This document shows positions 12,828 to 23,401 of a stretch of 64,000 nt of DNA, piece after piece. Source of the stretch: Trichoderma breve. Taxonomy: Eukaryota > Ascomycota > Sordariomycetes > Hypocreales > Hypocreaceae. Location: positions 79,501-143,500 of the forward strand of contig NW_026611594.1 of assembly GCF_028502605.1 (NCBI RefSeq), read 5' to 3'. The notes under the pieces are model-generated. The model worked only from the letters and a program-made list of their open reading frames with translations. It was not told the origin of the DNA and did no database searches. Position 1 is the stretch's first letter. Each line of letters opens with the position of its first letter. The position numbers and the translations under genes are program-made.

Positions 12828-14571
12828 GGCTCTCCCAGTCCTTTGAGTCGCGACAGAGGAATGGGGGATGAGAAAGACAAGAGAAAAGAAGAAGAAGAAA
12901 CCAGAGAGTTGAAGATCAACTCCTTGCACGGAGTTTGTATGTAATCGCCAGCTTCACCTCTCTATCAATTCCATGTTCTGTTTCATCCAAAGATAAGAGC
13001 TCCAGCTCCGAGATAGGTCAAGTCCGCTGCTACTCGCGGGCTAAGCCGCATTTTGCAGCAATGGGCGCTGGATGGGGCCGACCCGGGCCTATCAGACTCG
13101 CAATAGCTCGCCACAGCAGCGCCAAAAGTTCCCGTCTGCAGGGGCCTTGCGGGGTAGCAGGTGCTAAGGCACAGCGCTAATGCCCTGTATCACGGCCAAG
13201 GTGGGGCCTGTCCTCGATGCCATCATTTTCGTCATTCATGGCATACATTCCACTCACACCTCTTGAGGCTACACGGAGTATTAGGTACAGTTCCATGGAT
13301 GTACAAAAGGGAGGCAAGTGTGGTTAGATTGTCGCTTATGTGTACAGTAATGGGATGTTTGATAGTACTCTATGGAGGACATCAAGGTCCACTGTCTAAC
13401 ACTAGACATAGGCATTACTACAGGACGTCTGTGTCAGCTTGGGGCAGCCCCGTCCAATACACCATCAGTGAATGTACATGCACATATATGCATGTGCTTG
13501 ATGCATGAAATAAGTTTTAGTAGCTGGTAGTTGCATGGCCAAGGGGCATGTACTCCCAGATAGATGGCATTCATTATAGACATATTGTGTATACTCCTTC
13601 TATACGGCTGACTCGGTGTAAGTGATCAATTTGTACCTAGGTAAGTTAAGATCATGCACTCATGAACAATCCAATTCAATATCTTCAGCTATCCTACTCA
13701 TTGTATCAAGAGATGTTAAAGTCTATATATCTTCGTACTCGATTAGTTGTACAGTAATGTTTAAAGCTGTCGCCATAGAAATACATACATGTACCTTGCT
13801 AGGTACATGTATGTAAGTTTGCAGATTTCCGTAACATAGGTGCAGAGCCCACGTATGACTGACAGGTCAATCATAGAAGAACGGTAATTCTTACTCTTTA
13901 ATGAGTAATACTCATGCTCATCACTTAGGTCCAGCATTTCGTAAGGATGTAACATACACCCACATATTATGCTGTGGTGGCCCTGCGCTAGCTGGAGATC
14001 AATCTCAACTGCTCTTCAATTGAGTTGTGCAATCGCAGATCTGGCAGCCAGATTTGGCATATAGACATCATCTTGAGGCGAAGCAGGAAACATTCCTAAA
14101 GTTTTGTAAAGATCAAGTCGTTTTATGGAGTGCGACACATCCGATAGTTTGCCTCTTTCGTTCTTGCTATCACCAGAATCTCCCGGATCTTTCGGTCTCT
14201 GCCAAGGCCCAGCGTATCTTTGAGGGACCAGAATCCCGCTTCATGAGATATTTCCGGCGAATGAATGCAAATAATGCGGACACATGTAACAAATTCTTTT
14301 GATATCGTATTTGATACGGCAGCAAGACTCAGGAATATGTCAGGCCATTTCGTCGCCCTGTCTTACACCGACAAACCCCGCTTAGCTTCCACTCCGCTTT
14401 ACAGTGAATACTGGTCTCCAGTCACAAAGTTTGACTTGCTGTCCAATTGGTTAGTGTCTAAGTCGAGCCAAGAAAGATAAGCTGAGTTAAGATTCCAGAA
14501 CGCCCAGTGGCGGTAGGAATTACGGCTTTAAACTGGTCGTAAAACACCGCCTCCTGGGCGGTATCCACTGG
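12828..14571. other. Gene-poor intergenic stretch with a strong hairpin
   Basis: About 1.7 kb without a credible gene. It holds the promoter of the amidohydrolase, the 15-base-stem inverted repeat at 13782-13815 and many TACATG/CATGTA words (13490-13810). The open frame 14027-14302 (91 codons) has no recognisable features and is probably chance. Confidence 0.6.
13782..13815. repeat. Perfect inverted repeat, 15-base arms, 4-base loop
   Basis: The arm TACATACATGTACCT (13782-13796) is followed by TGCT (13797-13800) and its exact reverse complement (13801-13815). It would form a strong hairpin in DNA or RNA. It lies in a gene-free region, so it could be a small transposon remnant, a binding site or a structured transcript end. 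Only the symmetry is certain. Confidence 0.85.
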
Positions 14572-14604
14572 ATGCAGTTTATAAAACATACGAGGAGACA
14601 CAAT

Positions 14605-15249
14605 ATGTTTCTGAATCAAGACCACAAGTCTACTTGCCATCTGGCCAGAATCCCATACGAATACTTCCCTGGATCAACTTACATACGCATCAACCAAAGT
14701 ATCCATCTACCCCCCGAACAGTACCAAGATGTATACCGCAGCACTCTAGAGCCTATTCTTTTGGCTCGACCAGGCTTGATCTTGGCCATGGCCGGCGTTG
14801 TCACTGCAAACACAGATCAACAGAGTCCCACTGTAGTTTCGTTGGTCAACTGGGAGAGTGTGGACGCCCATGTAGCGTTCATCGCGGGTCCGGCGGCAAA
14901 ACCTTTTTTCGAAGCTTCAATGCCTCTTATGAGTGCAGCGCCTACCGTCGAGCATTACGGAATCAGTGTCCTACAGACGCCTGCCGTTGAGAGCCGGTAC
15001 ACACGTTTGTTGAAAGCTACCAATGATAGCGACAGGAAACTCTTGGCAAGAATTCACGAAAAGCATGTGGCTACTGAGGGAGCAGACATGGCAGCAATTA
15101 GCGATTGTGTGGAGGATGCATCTTTAAGAACATTGATACTATTCAGCAACTCTGACAAGTTTGAGGCGGCGGCTGATGTCTCGGTTGGCAGCACAAGCAT
15201 CAAATCCTTGACGATCGAGTGGTATGCGAGAGGGGTGAGGAGCGAATAG
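14605..15249 (+). CDS. ABM-like dimeric alpha+beta barrel protein, function unknown
   Basis: Single-exon gene of 214 residues from ATG 14605; an in-frame ATG at 14572 would give 225. The later start is preferred because TATAAAA at 14580-14586 lies inside the extra codons and looks like the TATA box. The pattern of two repeats of about 90 residues (IRINQSIHLPPEQYQDVYRS... then SRYTRLLKATNDSDRKLL...) with alternating beta strands and a helix suggests tandem antibiotic-biosynthesis-monooxygenase (ABM) folds, found in small cofactor-free oxygenases and stress proteins. No catalytic residues can be named. No operon-like context. Confidence 0.65.
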   Translation: MFLNQDHKSTCHLARIPYEYFPGSTYIRINQSIHLPPEQYQDVYRSTLEPILLARPGLILAMAGVVTANTDQQSPTVVSLVNWESVDAHVAFIAGPAAKPFFEASMPLMSAAPTVEHYGISVLQTPAVESRYTRLLKATNDSDRKLLARIHEKHVATEGADMAAISDCVEDASLRTLILFSNSDKFEAAADVSVGSTSIKSLTIEWYARGVRSE

Positions 15250-15384
15250 CATGTCCTAAGTTATGGATAGAGCTATCAGCGAATACATTTGGCGTAGATA
15301 ATTCTACAAAATAATTCCATTCAAATTGCATCCATAGATCTCCATGCAGAAGTCTCTTTGTTGTATTCGATGAACCATACTAAT

Positions 15385-15404
15385 CATCACATCACATCAC
15401 ATCA
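15385..15404. repeat. (CATCA)4 microsatellite
   Basis: Four exact copies of CATCA in the short interval between the ABM-like gene and the convergent aconitase-X gene. Confidence 0.9.
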
Positions 15405-15441
15405 TGTTTACCCGAATATATAACTTTTGTGTTGCATTGCT

Positions 15442-17235
15442 TTACATCTCTGTCGGATGATATCCGTTTCTACATCTATCAACGAATCCAGGTATCCTCT
15501 TATCATAGTACCCATCACAAGCCGCTGCAACGCAGCTCTCAAGTCTACCAAAATAGAACCTTTTCCCCGTAAGACCTGGCCCATAATGGGCATATTTTGC
15601 AGAATTCGTCATGATTACCTTTGCAGTTATTGGAATCACCGGCTCTCCAATCATGCACCAACATGTGTCAGTTATAATCTGAACTCCAAATTGTTCCAGC
15701 TCTTCAACAAGTCCGGCTTGACTTGCCAGTCCATAGGTTGCTCTTCCGCATGTCACCATGACAGCGACTCCATGATGCTTTCCCCGCCCTTGACACATAT
15801 TTGCCAGTTTTCTCATTTCGGCGAAAGAGAAATGCGGGTTTCCGAGTGAGATGAGGTCAACAGGTGAATCGTCTTGTGCGCTGTTGAGCGTCTTCCAAAC
15901 CGATTCGAGCTGCCTCAAATCAAGATATATGGATTCTATGCCGTCTCTTCCACCAGTCGCGTCCTGCAATGTGGCAGCTTCTGGCGTCACACCAACGATA
16001 TGAAACATTGGAGCACTTGCCATGGTGGCAAACGCCGCCCCGAATGCTTTAAGATCATCTGTTGAGGGATGAAAGAAGTCAAGTCCTACAATAACCGGTA
16101 TGCGATTCCCAGCAAGTCCGCCAACATAATATCCCAACAACGGATAAAAAGAATCGTCAACATCATCTTCCCGAAGAACAGGAAGCTCAACGCAAAGCAA
16201 AGCCCGCCTGTTGCTCTCTATGTGTAATCCTCCCTGTGGCGCGCGCCCCGTCAGCGCAATACATATGTCCAAGAAGTCTGGATACTTCATAGTCTTCGCC
16301 CCAAGAACGCTATTAGCATATACAACGGCATTAGACTCCGCCCACGCAACTTGATCGCCCTGCTTAGGTGCGCTAGGAAGCAGATAGGGGGCGCAGGTAA
16401 AAGTCGGCAGTGCACCCATGTCTGTGTAAGCTGTGGCCAATTTCTCCGCCGCTTCACCAAATGTAGATGCAACGCCCTGAGCGCGCCAACGCCTTTGATC
16501 CACGGATATCGAGTTGAGGGTGGTGGGAACCGAGACCTTGCCTCCCCAGTCACGGAGTCTTTCTGCGAAGCTGAGCGATCCCGGTCCCGTGTAAACACAG
16601 CCATCTATATGAACTTGTGTGACGTCTATCAGCTTACAGGCTCCTTCCATAGCAGCCATGCGTAAGATGATTCGCATGGCAGCTTGAGCTGCTTGGCCAT
16701 GTAATCCGCTAAGAAATGCATGGTCTTTATCAGACAACTCAATAGCGTAGCCAAGTGTTATATCCAGAGCCTTTGTAGCAACGTGCTCAAAGCTTTGTAA
16801 TGCACCCTCAAGCTGTACTTTCGCAACTGTGTTTCCATTCACAACCACATAGTTGGCATCCAGCAGCTCTTCAAAGTCTTGCGTCTCTAAAACAACAACC
16901 GGAATAGACTTGTGAAAAATCTCTTCCGCAACTACTACCCCAAGAGTAAGGATGTCTTCCCTTCGCGAGAATATCAGACCCTTTGGCCCTCTGCCACTTA
17001 GCAACAGCTCTAGCAACACCCCGCTGCCGGAACAAGAGCCGCGACCACCGGGAATGGCTAGTATGGCATCTTGGAGGTGTTTCCCGCTTAGTGGATGATG
17101 ATGGTCTATGACTTCGCTTGTCAGCGGATCAACACCTCCCCAGAAGCTCAGCTCAAGGTTGCTTGCGACGAGCGGGCCAGAGGCGCTGCCTTGAACGTAT
17201 GCAGTTCCATGGTACAGCAACTTGTCTTGAGTCAT
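15442..17235 (-). CDS. Fused aconitase X; predicted cis-3-hydroxy-L-proline dehydratase
   Basis: Intronless gene, 597 residues. The N-terminal part (about 1-135) is the small swivelling domain (DUF126), seen as AILAIPGGRGSCSGSGVLLE; the rest is the aconitase X catalytic domain (DUF521), with VHIDGCVYTGPG, candidate metal or Fe-S cysteines in TFTCAPY and MVTCGRATY, and a Cys pair in DTCWCM. In bacteria the two parts are often separate subunits; fungal forms are fused in this order. Characterised aconitase X enzymes dehydrate cis-3-hydroxy-L-proline to pyrroline-2-carboxylate, while archaeal ones act on mevalonate 5-phosphate; the former is inferred here because fungi use the classical mevalonate route. 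The promoter carries a CreA-type CCCCGG site at 17391-17396. Confidence 0.88.
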   Translation of the reverse strand: MTQDKLLYHGTAYVQGSASGPLVASNLELSFWGGVDPLTSEVIDHHHPLSGKHLQDAILAIPGGRGSCSGSGVLLELLLSGRGPKGLIFSRREDILTLGVVVAEEIFHKSIPVVVLETQDFEELLDANYVVVNGNTVAKVQLEGALQSFEHVATKALDITLGYAIELSDKDHAFLSGLHGQAAQAAMRIILRMAAMEGACKLIDVTQVHIDGCVYTGPGSLSFAERLRDWGGKVSVPTTLNSISVDQRRWRAQGVASTFGEAAEKLATAYTDMGALPTFTCAPYLLPSAPKQGDQVAWAESNAVVYANSVLGAKTMKYPDFLDICIALTGRAPQGGLHIESNRRALLCVELPVLREDDVDDSFYPLLGYYVGGLAGNRIPVIVGLDFFHPSTDDLKAFGAAFATMASAPMFHIVGVTPEAATLQDATGGRDGIESIYLDLRQLESVWKTLNSAQDDSPVDLISLGNPHFSFAEMRKLANMCQGRGKHHGVAVMVTCGRATYGLASQAGLVEELEQFGVQIITDTCWCMIGEPVIPITAKVIMTNSAKYAHYGPGLTGKRFYFGRLESCVAAACDGYYDKRIPGFVDRCRNGYHPTEM

Positions 17236-17914
17236 TTCAAGGTGCCTTTTCCTGTCAATTAAGCATGAGGTTTTAATTCGCTCAAGGTCTGTTTTTAAAT
17301 AGCATTCTTCAAATGATGCGTGCGTCCTCGACGATAGGCAGATGGAACCTATTGTGAGTTAGACAAAAAATACTACAGAAACTCGTCTTTCCCCGGAAAG
17401 ATAGCCAGAGAAGCAATTGCTTGTGCATAACATAGGTAATGGTTGTCAGATTAGGAATCATTCGCTCAGCATATACATACATTCAAGTCCTCCCATCAGC
17501 TGACAACCTCCTTATTTATTGGGGGCCAGCAGGTTTACGCGGAATATCTCAGCTTCCAATCCGACGGTGTTGCAAAATAACAACGTGAATTTGCCGCCCT
17601 AAGTTTCGAGTTGGCCGACTCATGTCCATCCCCCTCCCCGTCGGCCCACTTTGCCGTTGTATAGGAACGGAGTGGCCACCAGGTCATCGGCCAACTATTT
17701 TAGCTCAATGCTGCCTTCGGAGTTCATTGTCAGGAATTCGCTAACAAAAAGGGAGCTGGGCCCGTAATCAATTTATTAAGCCATCCACGAAAAAGTCGAA
17801 ACGAGCATAAGAGAAACACAACGCCCCGCCGTTAAGCCCCTTTCGAAAATGCCTTGAACAAAAATATATCATCGCTCCGTTTTCTCTTTTCTTCCCTCGA
17901 AGTTTTCTAGAAAA
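17236..17914. other. Divergent promoter between aconitase X and GNAT genes
   Basis: About 680 bases shared by two divergently read genes. It holds the CCCCGG-bearing motif at 17386-17397 and a TATATC element near 17864, about 50 bases before the GNAT start. No coding potential seen. Confidence 0.6.
17386..17397 (+). promoter_or_regulatory. CreA-type site in TCTTTCCCCGGA, shared with AAAP promoter
   Basis: The reverse complement contains CCGGGG, which fits the CreA/Cre1 carbon-repressor consensus SYGGRG. The same 12-base word occurs in reverse at 46085-46096, upstream of the amino-acid transporter. The site is about 150 bases upstream of the aconitase-X start. Confidence 0.4.
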
Positions 17915-18673
17915 ATGACAATCCTAATAAGAAAGGCCACCGAGGAAGAAATCCCCGCCATCGCGCGGCTCGCCGGCCAAGCGTTCCACCCAACAACCGA
18001 TTGGATCACGCGCCAAGTCTTCCCGCTACACCTCCAGCCGAAGGACATTCCCGATGGAGAAGCATCGCAGCCGTGGCGCCGGCTAAAAAAGACTGTAGGC
18101 TACAGTACGCCAAACTGCGCGTTCATCGTGGCAGTCAATACCACTCTGAATAACCAAATCGTTGGCTATGCGATATGGGATCTGCCGGTTGGATCATCCG
18201 AGGAATCCCCCGTCATCACCCCTGCAGACCCTGAGCTGCCGGCAGATGTGACTGATTTCAAGGTCTACGCCGAGCTCAAAACGATCCTGGAAGAAGACCA
18301 CAAGGCCACATTTGGCGACAGAGGGCTAAAAGACGTGTGGCGTTCGTCATCCCCTTCCATTATCACTCCCTCTTTTCTCTTCTCCATATACTCCTGTACA
18401 AAAAAAAAACGACATGGGACCTCAACTAACTAACGGGCAACAGATCTCGATATGATTGGGGTTGACCCACACTATCAGCGACAGGGAATTGGTAGGGCTC
18501 TTCTGACATGGGGCGTTGAGCAGGCCACAAGAGAGGGCAGAGATTGCTACTTGATGGCAACACCACAAGGACGACCTCTCTACGAGTCTTTTGGCTTTGA
18601 TATTGTGCGTCCGTTGAACATGTTTGGGGTCATGCATCACTCCATGATACTCCGAACAAATAAAAAGACGTGA
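17915..18673 (+). CDS. GNAT-family N-acetyltransferase
   Basis: Transfers an acetyl group from acetyl-CoA to an amine; substrate unknown. Exons 17915-18341 and 18444-18673 are joined across a 102-base intron (GTTCGT...CAG) and give 218 residues. The join creates KDVWHLDMIGVDPHYQRQGIGRAL, where LDMIGVDP is the core beta-strand and QRQGIG the acetyl-CoA-binding motif A (Q/RxxGxG/A). The C-terminal PLYESFGF matches the usual motif B end. The N-terminal ILIRKATEEEIPAI is a standard GNAT start. The family is very common in fungi, often near metabolic genes, but nothing here ties it to the neighbours. Confidence 0.88.
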
Positions 18674-19096
18674 GGAACCAATGAATGTTATAGATGGATG
18701 CTGGCCAGCGTGTACTACTACTACTATTAGAGGGGCTGTTATGCTTAGAAACTGTTTGAAGGGAGGAGACTTCTATTATATAAACGATTTAGAGTCTTAT
18801 GCTATGATAATGTCTGTCTGTATTCAACAAAACAAGAATTCGTAAGAAAGTGTCATACGTGTCCTCCGCATACCCCATAACTGTCTCGACAATTGCTTTA
18901 CAAGTGATCTATCATATAATTAATGCCCATATAACCATGTATCCATATCTATCTTGGTACTTGAGACATCCCGAAGGAGGGAAAAAAAGAAATAAAACAA
19001 AACCATCTTCCGTGCTTAGAGAGATGCAAGTCGCTAATAATTTTTGGGGGTAAAAAGAGAAGCTCGCTCCAAGACGCATTCGAGCATCATTTTCAT
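18674..19096. other. Intergenic between convergent GNAT and PDR genes
   Basis: About 420 bases holding the 3' ends of two convergent genes. A short run of TACTAC units is at about 18713-18725. Nothing else seen. Confidence 0.6.
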
Positions 19097-22000
19097 CTAC
19101 TCGGCCTTCTTTGACATCTTTGTTCGGAGTTTCATCAGCAGGTACACCAAAGAGTACGAGCTAAACACCATCAGTACCACGATGGCAGCATCGCGCCAGC
19201 CGTAGTAGTACTCTTTCAGGTTCAAGGTTCGGAGGTAGTCTTCACCCTTGGTGAATGCACAAACTTGGCAGTTGGCCGTAGCATCGGGGTTGATCAGATT
19301 GGCCACCGCACCAGGACCCGCTGCCAAGTAGCTCTGCAAGTAATCACCACAAGTTGTGCCGTTGGGAGGATTGAAGGTGGCAAACTCGTGAGTGGAGCAC
19401 TTGATATCCTGGCCCCAGAGATCAAAGACCAACATACTACCCATGAGGTAGTTGAAGGGATTGAGCCAGTAAATCCAGTATCGCCAGAACTCTTGGATTT
19501 GTGCATAAGGAACCAATACACCACAGAATGACACGAGGGTTCCAATGACAACGGGGTTCGCCAAGACGGCAAAGACCTCATTCGGCGCATATGCGGCAAT
19601 GAACTGACCCATACCGGTGTAGAGGAACTCGTACATGAGCATGACGAAGAAGGTGGCTCCAGCTCGCTGAGAATCTGCGGGGAAACCAACAGTGTAGTAC
19701 CAGCACACAAAGTAGAGGACAGCGCAGATGATGAGGTATGGGATTTCGGAGACGATAAGAGCCGTCACAAAGGCGATCCACGAATACATCTTGGACTTCT
19801 TCTCGCGGGTTTCGAAAATGTCACGGCGGTGGATGAAGAGGGGCTGCAGCTGGGCAAGGACACCGGGGGCGACGAAGATGAAGTTGAAGATTGTAAACAG
19901 CTTCAGCTGCAAATCACCGACAGAGTCCTTAATCATCCAGAAACTGAAACCGTTGAAGAGAGCCGAAAAGATGTGTAGCGCAAACTTGTTGTTGACATAA
20001 TCCGCATTGCGGAACAAGCTGACGTTCATGCGATGAGTGACAAGCTTGGTCTGCTCCCACAAAGAGGTGGCAAACTCATGGCCATCGTCCACAGTGCCGG
20101 GGGGTTTGGCTGCAGCCTCGCTGATGATTTGATCGAGTTCCTTGGTCATGTTGGAGTACTCAGGCGAAGAAAGCCATACCTCGTTCCAATCCTTGCCCTG
20201 CGAAAGGGTTCCGGAGACGACGTCAATCATGTGCTCAGCAGGGTTCACCTCGGTCGGGCATGGAGCATCGTAACGAGCAAAGTATTCCCTGACGACGCTT
20301 GCCTGATCTCCAATCTCTCCGAAATAGACAGTCTTGCCGCCCTTGGCCAGCAACAAAAGGGTGTCGAATTGAGCAAACAGTTGAGCAGAAGGCTGGTGGA
20401 TCGTGACAAGAACAGCTTGGCCAACAGCAGCGAGCTTTCGCAAGAAGCGGACAGTGTGGTAGGCGGATTGACCATCTAGACCAGAGGTAGGCTCATCAAG
20501 GAAGATCAAAATGCTGGGCTTGGAGACAAGCTCGACGCCGATTGTGACACGCTTACGCTGCTCAACACTCAAGCCGGCACCGACTTCACCAATCAAGGTG
20601 TCGGCAATATCGTGCAATTCCAATAGATCGATAATAGTGTTGACATAGGCCAGTTTTTCCTCACGTGGTGTGTCACGGCTCTGTCGAAGAAGCGCTGAGA
20701 ATTCAAGAGCCTCTCGTACTGTAGCATACGCCTCATGCACATCAAGCTGTTCGCAGTAGCCTGCAGACCTCTGGAATGAGACTGGGAGCGGTCGACCGTC
20801 AACCAAGATAGAGCCTCGGATAGTGCCTTCAGTCTTTCGCTGGGCAAGAACGTCAAGGAGCGTGGTCTTTCCAGCACCAGACGATCCCATCAAAGCGGTC
20901 AGGTTTCCAGGCTTTACCCATCCTTGTACATGGTCCAAGAGGAGACGGTCACCAGTTGGGGTCTTGACAGTGTAGCACAGATCCTTCCAGGTAAAGACTG
21001 AGGAGTTCCGAATGAGGTTGCCCTGGACTGCCACTGCGGTGTCATCAGTAGAGTTGCTATCGGACTGACCGCTGACATTGGTATCATCCTTTTCTGAGAT
21101 ATGACCACTTTCAGTAACCTGGCCTTCGACGTCCGCTTGACGCAGAGCATTGACAACCTTGGATTGCTCTCGGGGGATAACCAAACTAGGTCCATTCTCC
21201 GATGAAGCCTTCCACTTGGTCGTGAAGACGATTGTGATGGTCACAAACAGAGCCCACCATGCCCAAATGATGCCAAAGTTTCGCCAAATGTGAGAGTGGC
21301 TGTAAGAGAGTGATTTGAGATACAAGTCACCATCAACATAAGTCTGGCCCGGAACTGCACCTCCAACGCCAGCGCAAGCTTGAGCACCGGGGTCGGTGAA
21401 GCCGGGGCCATTGGGAACAATGTTGGTACCGACACAAGGAATAATCTTGCCATGGAATTCGTTGGAGAGAATGGCATCGAAGCCATAGGCCATCGGGTCA
21501 ATCCAGAAGAGCCAGACAAACCATGGGTGCATTCGCGGCTTCTGAATCATGTAGCCATTGTACATGATTGTAGCGGCAATGATCAAACCAGACAGCTTGG
21601 AGGCACCATCAAAGGTGCTGAAGGCGGCACCGATGGCTCTGAACATGGCGGTCATACAAAAAGTGGTGGCCACAACAATGATCCAAAAGGTGAAGAAGTG
21701 GCCCGCAGACATGGTCAAACCAACCATGAAGTACAGAATCAGAGAGAATCCCGAGACTTGCACCAAGATGACAGGGATATCGGCCGCGATCTGGGCAAGG
21801 CAAAAGGCTGCGGGGTGGAAATAGGCAAACGACTTGTGCTTAATCAGAACGGGCCGACCCATGAAGGATTCGGTAACCTCAGACATGGACAGCAAAGCGT
21901 TGAAGAGCAAAGCAAAGAAGCAGGCACCAGACTTGACAAACAAGCCAGCAGTAGTGTCGGGAGCGTTATAGAAGAGAGAACCGGCGATAAGTGCTTGCAC

Positions 22001-23401
22001 AATGGTCGAAAACTGCTTGATGAAAAAGGTGGCCTTGTCACCCCAGATGATCTGATACTGTCTCTTGATGCAAGTCTGTACCTGGACTCCAAAGCTCACA
22101 GTAAATGAGCTCGAGGCTGGCAGTCCCTTGTACTTTTCCATGGCGACTCCTTCCTGGAACAGTTTTGTCTTGTCCTGGGCCTCCGATGTGGTGGGATAAT
22201 CGTATTCAGCTCGCGCTTGCTCGAACAATGGTGTCTTCTCGTATTCATCGCGAATGGCGCCAGCTGTTCGGGGGAACTTGAATTTCATCTCGTCTCGGAT
22301 CTTCCTCTCAGTGGGCACGGTAACACCAGTCAAGAAATCGGCAACGTTGGCACCGTCGTCACAGATGAAACCCATGCTCTCCATGAATGGGCGAGCCTCG
22401 CGCATGGGACCGTAGTAGATCTCCTTGCCCTCGTCGAGAACGAGAACCTTATCGAAGAGGTTATAGATGCCGTTTCCAGCCTGGTATAAGGTGACAATGG
22501 AGGCCAAACCGAGAACATCCGTCATCGCTCGAACCGCCTTGGCCCACTCAAGAGCACTAATAGGATTGAGTCAGTGAAAACTTCCTAGCATTTTGGAACA
22601 CAAAGATGACACTTACGTGCTAGCGTCGAGACCACGAGTTGAGTTATCCCAGCAGAAAACACTACCCCTAGATGCAAGACATTCGATGATGGAAACTCGC
22701 TTCCTCTCTCCACCGGAAACACCTCTGACGAATGCATTACCGACCTTGGTATCTACGGTATGCTCAATACCCATAGACTTCAGCAAAAAGCTGCGTGATT
22801 CTTGGCGGATTTCCTCCTGGCTTGTGATGCCGTTGGGCAACTTGTAAGGAACCTTTAATCTCGTCGCAAAGTCCATAGTCTGCCCAACAGTCAGGGATGG
22901 GAAGAAGATTTCCTCCTCTGTGTTCATGATAATCTGGCCTCTGTAGCGTTTAGCCTCCTCAGCCTTCATGGAGCCAAAGGAGACATCTCCTGAAATCTGG
23001 GCGTATCCACTCCGTCTATTGGCCAGCATGTTGAGTAAAGTTGTGCATCCACTTCCGGGACGGCCCAGAACGAGGAGCATCTCTCCAGGCTTGACACATC
23101 CGTGGGCGTTGTCGAGAATCTTTCTCATAGGCGGCTTCTGTCGAGATTCTTTGATCAGTTTTGGGATGTTGAACTGAGAAAGAACATTTTCGTGGATAGC
23201 TGCATCGGCTCGGACAGCCTCGACGGTAAGGTTCTGGAAGGTGACACCTAGTTCTCGACGGGGAGCACCAGAAGCACTGTCACGCTCTTGGATGGCGACA
23301 ACTTCGGGCTTCATAGACCAGGTATTGTCGACGGAGTTCTTACGGGTCTGGGCCTCCGACATGTTGACGTCTGTGAGTGTCTCATCGTATGTGGACTTCA
23401 T
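19097..23401 (-). CDS. PDR-type ABCG full transporter
   Basis: Plasma-membrane drug exporter of the fungal pleiotropic drug resistance family, with reversed order NBD1-TMD1-NBD2-TMD2; 1414 residues from exons 23401-22617 and 22556-19097 (intron 60 bases, GTAAGT...TTAG, phase 2). NBD1 shows the family's characteristic degenerate Walker [10 protein letters not shown] (113-121, Cys for Lys), signature VSGGE (228-232) and Walker B end FCWDN (249-253). NBD2 has a canonical Walker [10 protein letters not shown] (about 819-827), a degenerate signature LSVEQ (924-928) and LIFLDE (945-950). This asymmetry, one working and one degenerate ATP site, is normal for Pdr5/CDR-type pumps. A Zn2Cys6 regulator is divergently placed 1.7 kb away and may control it. 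Confidence 0.96.

Noticed and set aside
13490..13512. CATGCA...TGCATG inverted repeat
   Set aside because: Only six-base arms in a TACATG-rich context; expected by chance.
14027..14302. Possible 91-residue gene
   Set aside because: No recognisable features and no promoter support.
21380..22108. 242-codon plus-strand open frame
   Set aside because: Antisense shadow of the PDR transporter, low-complexity composition.
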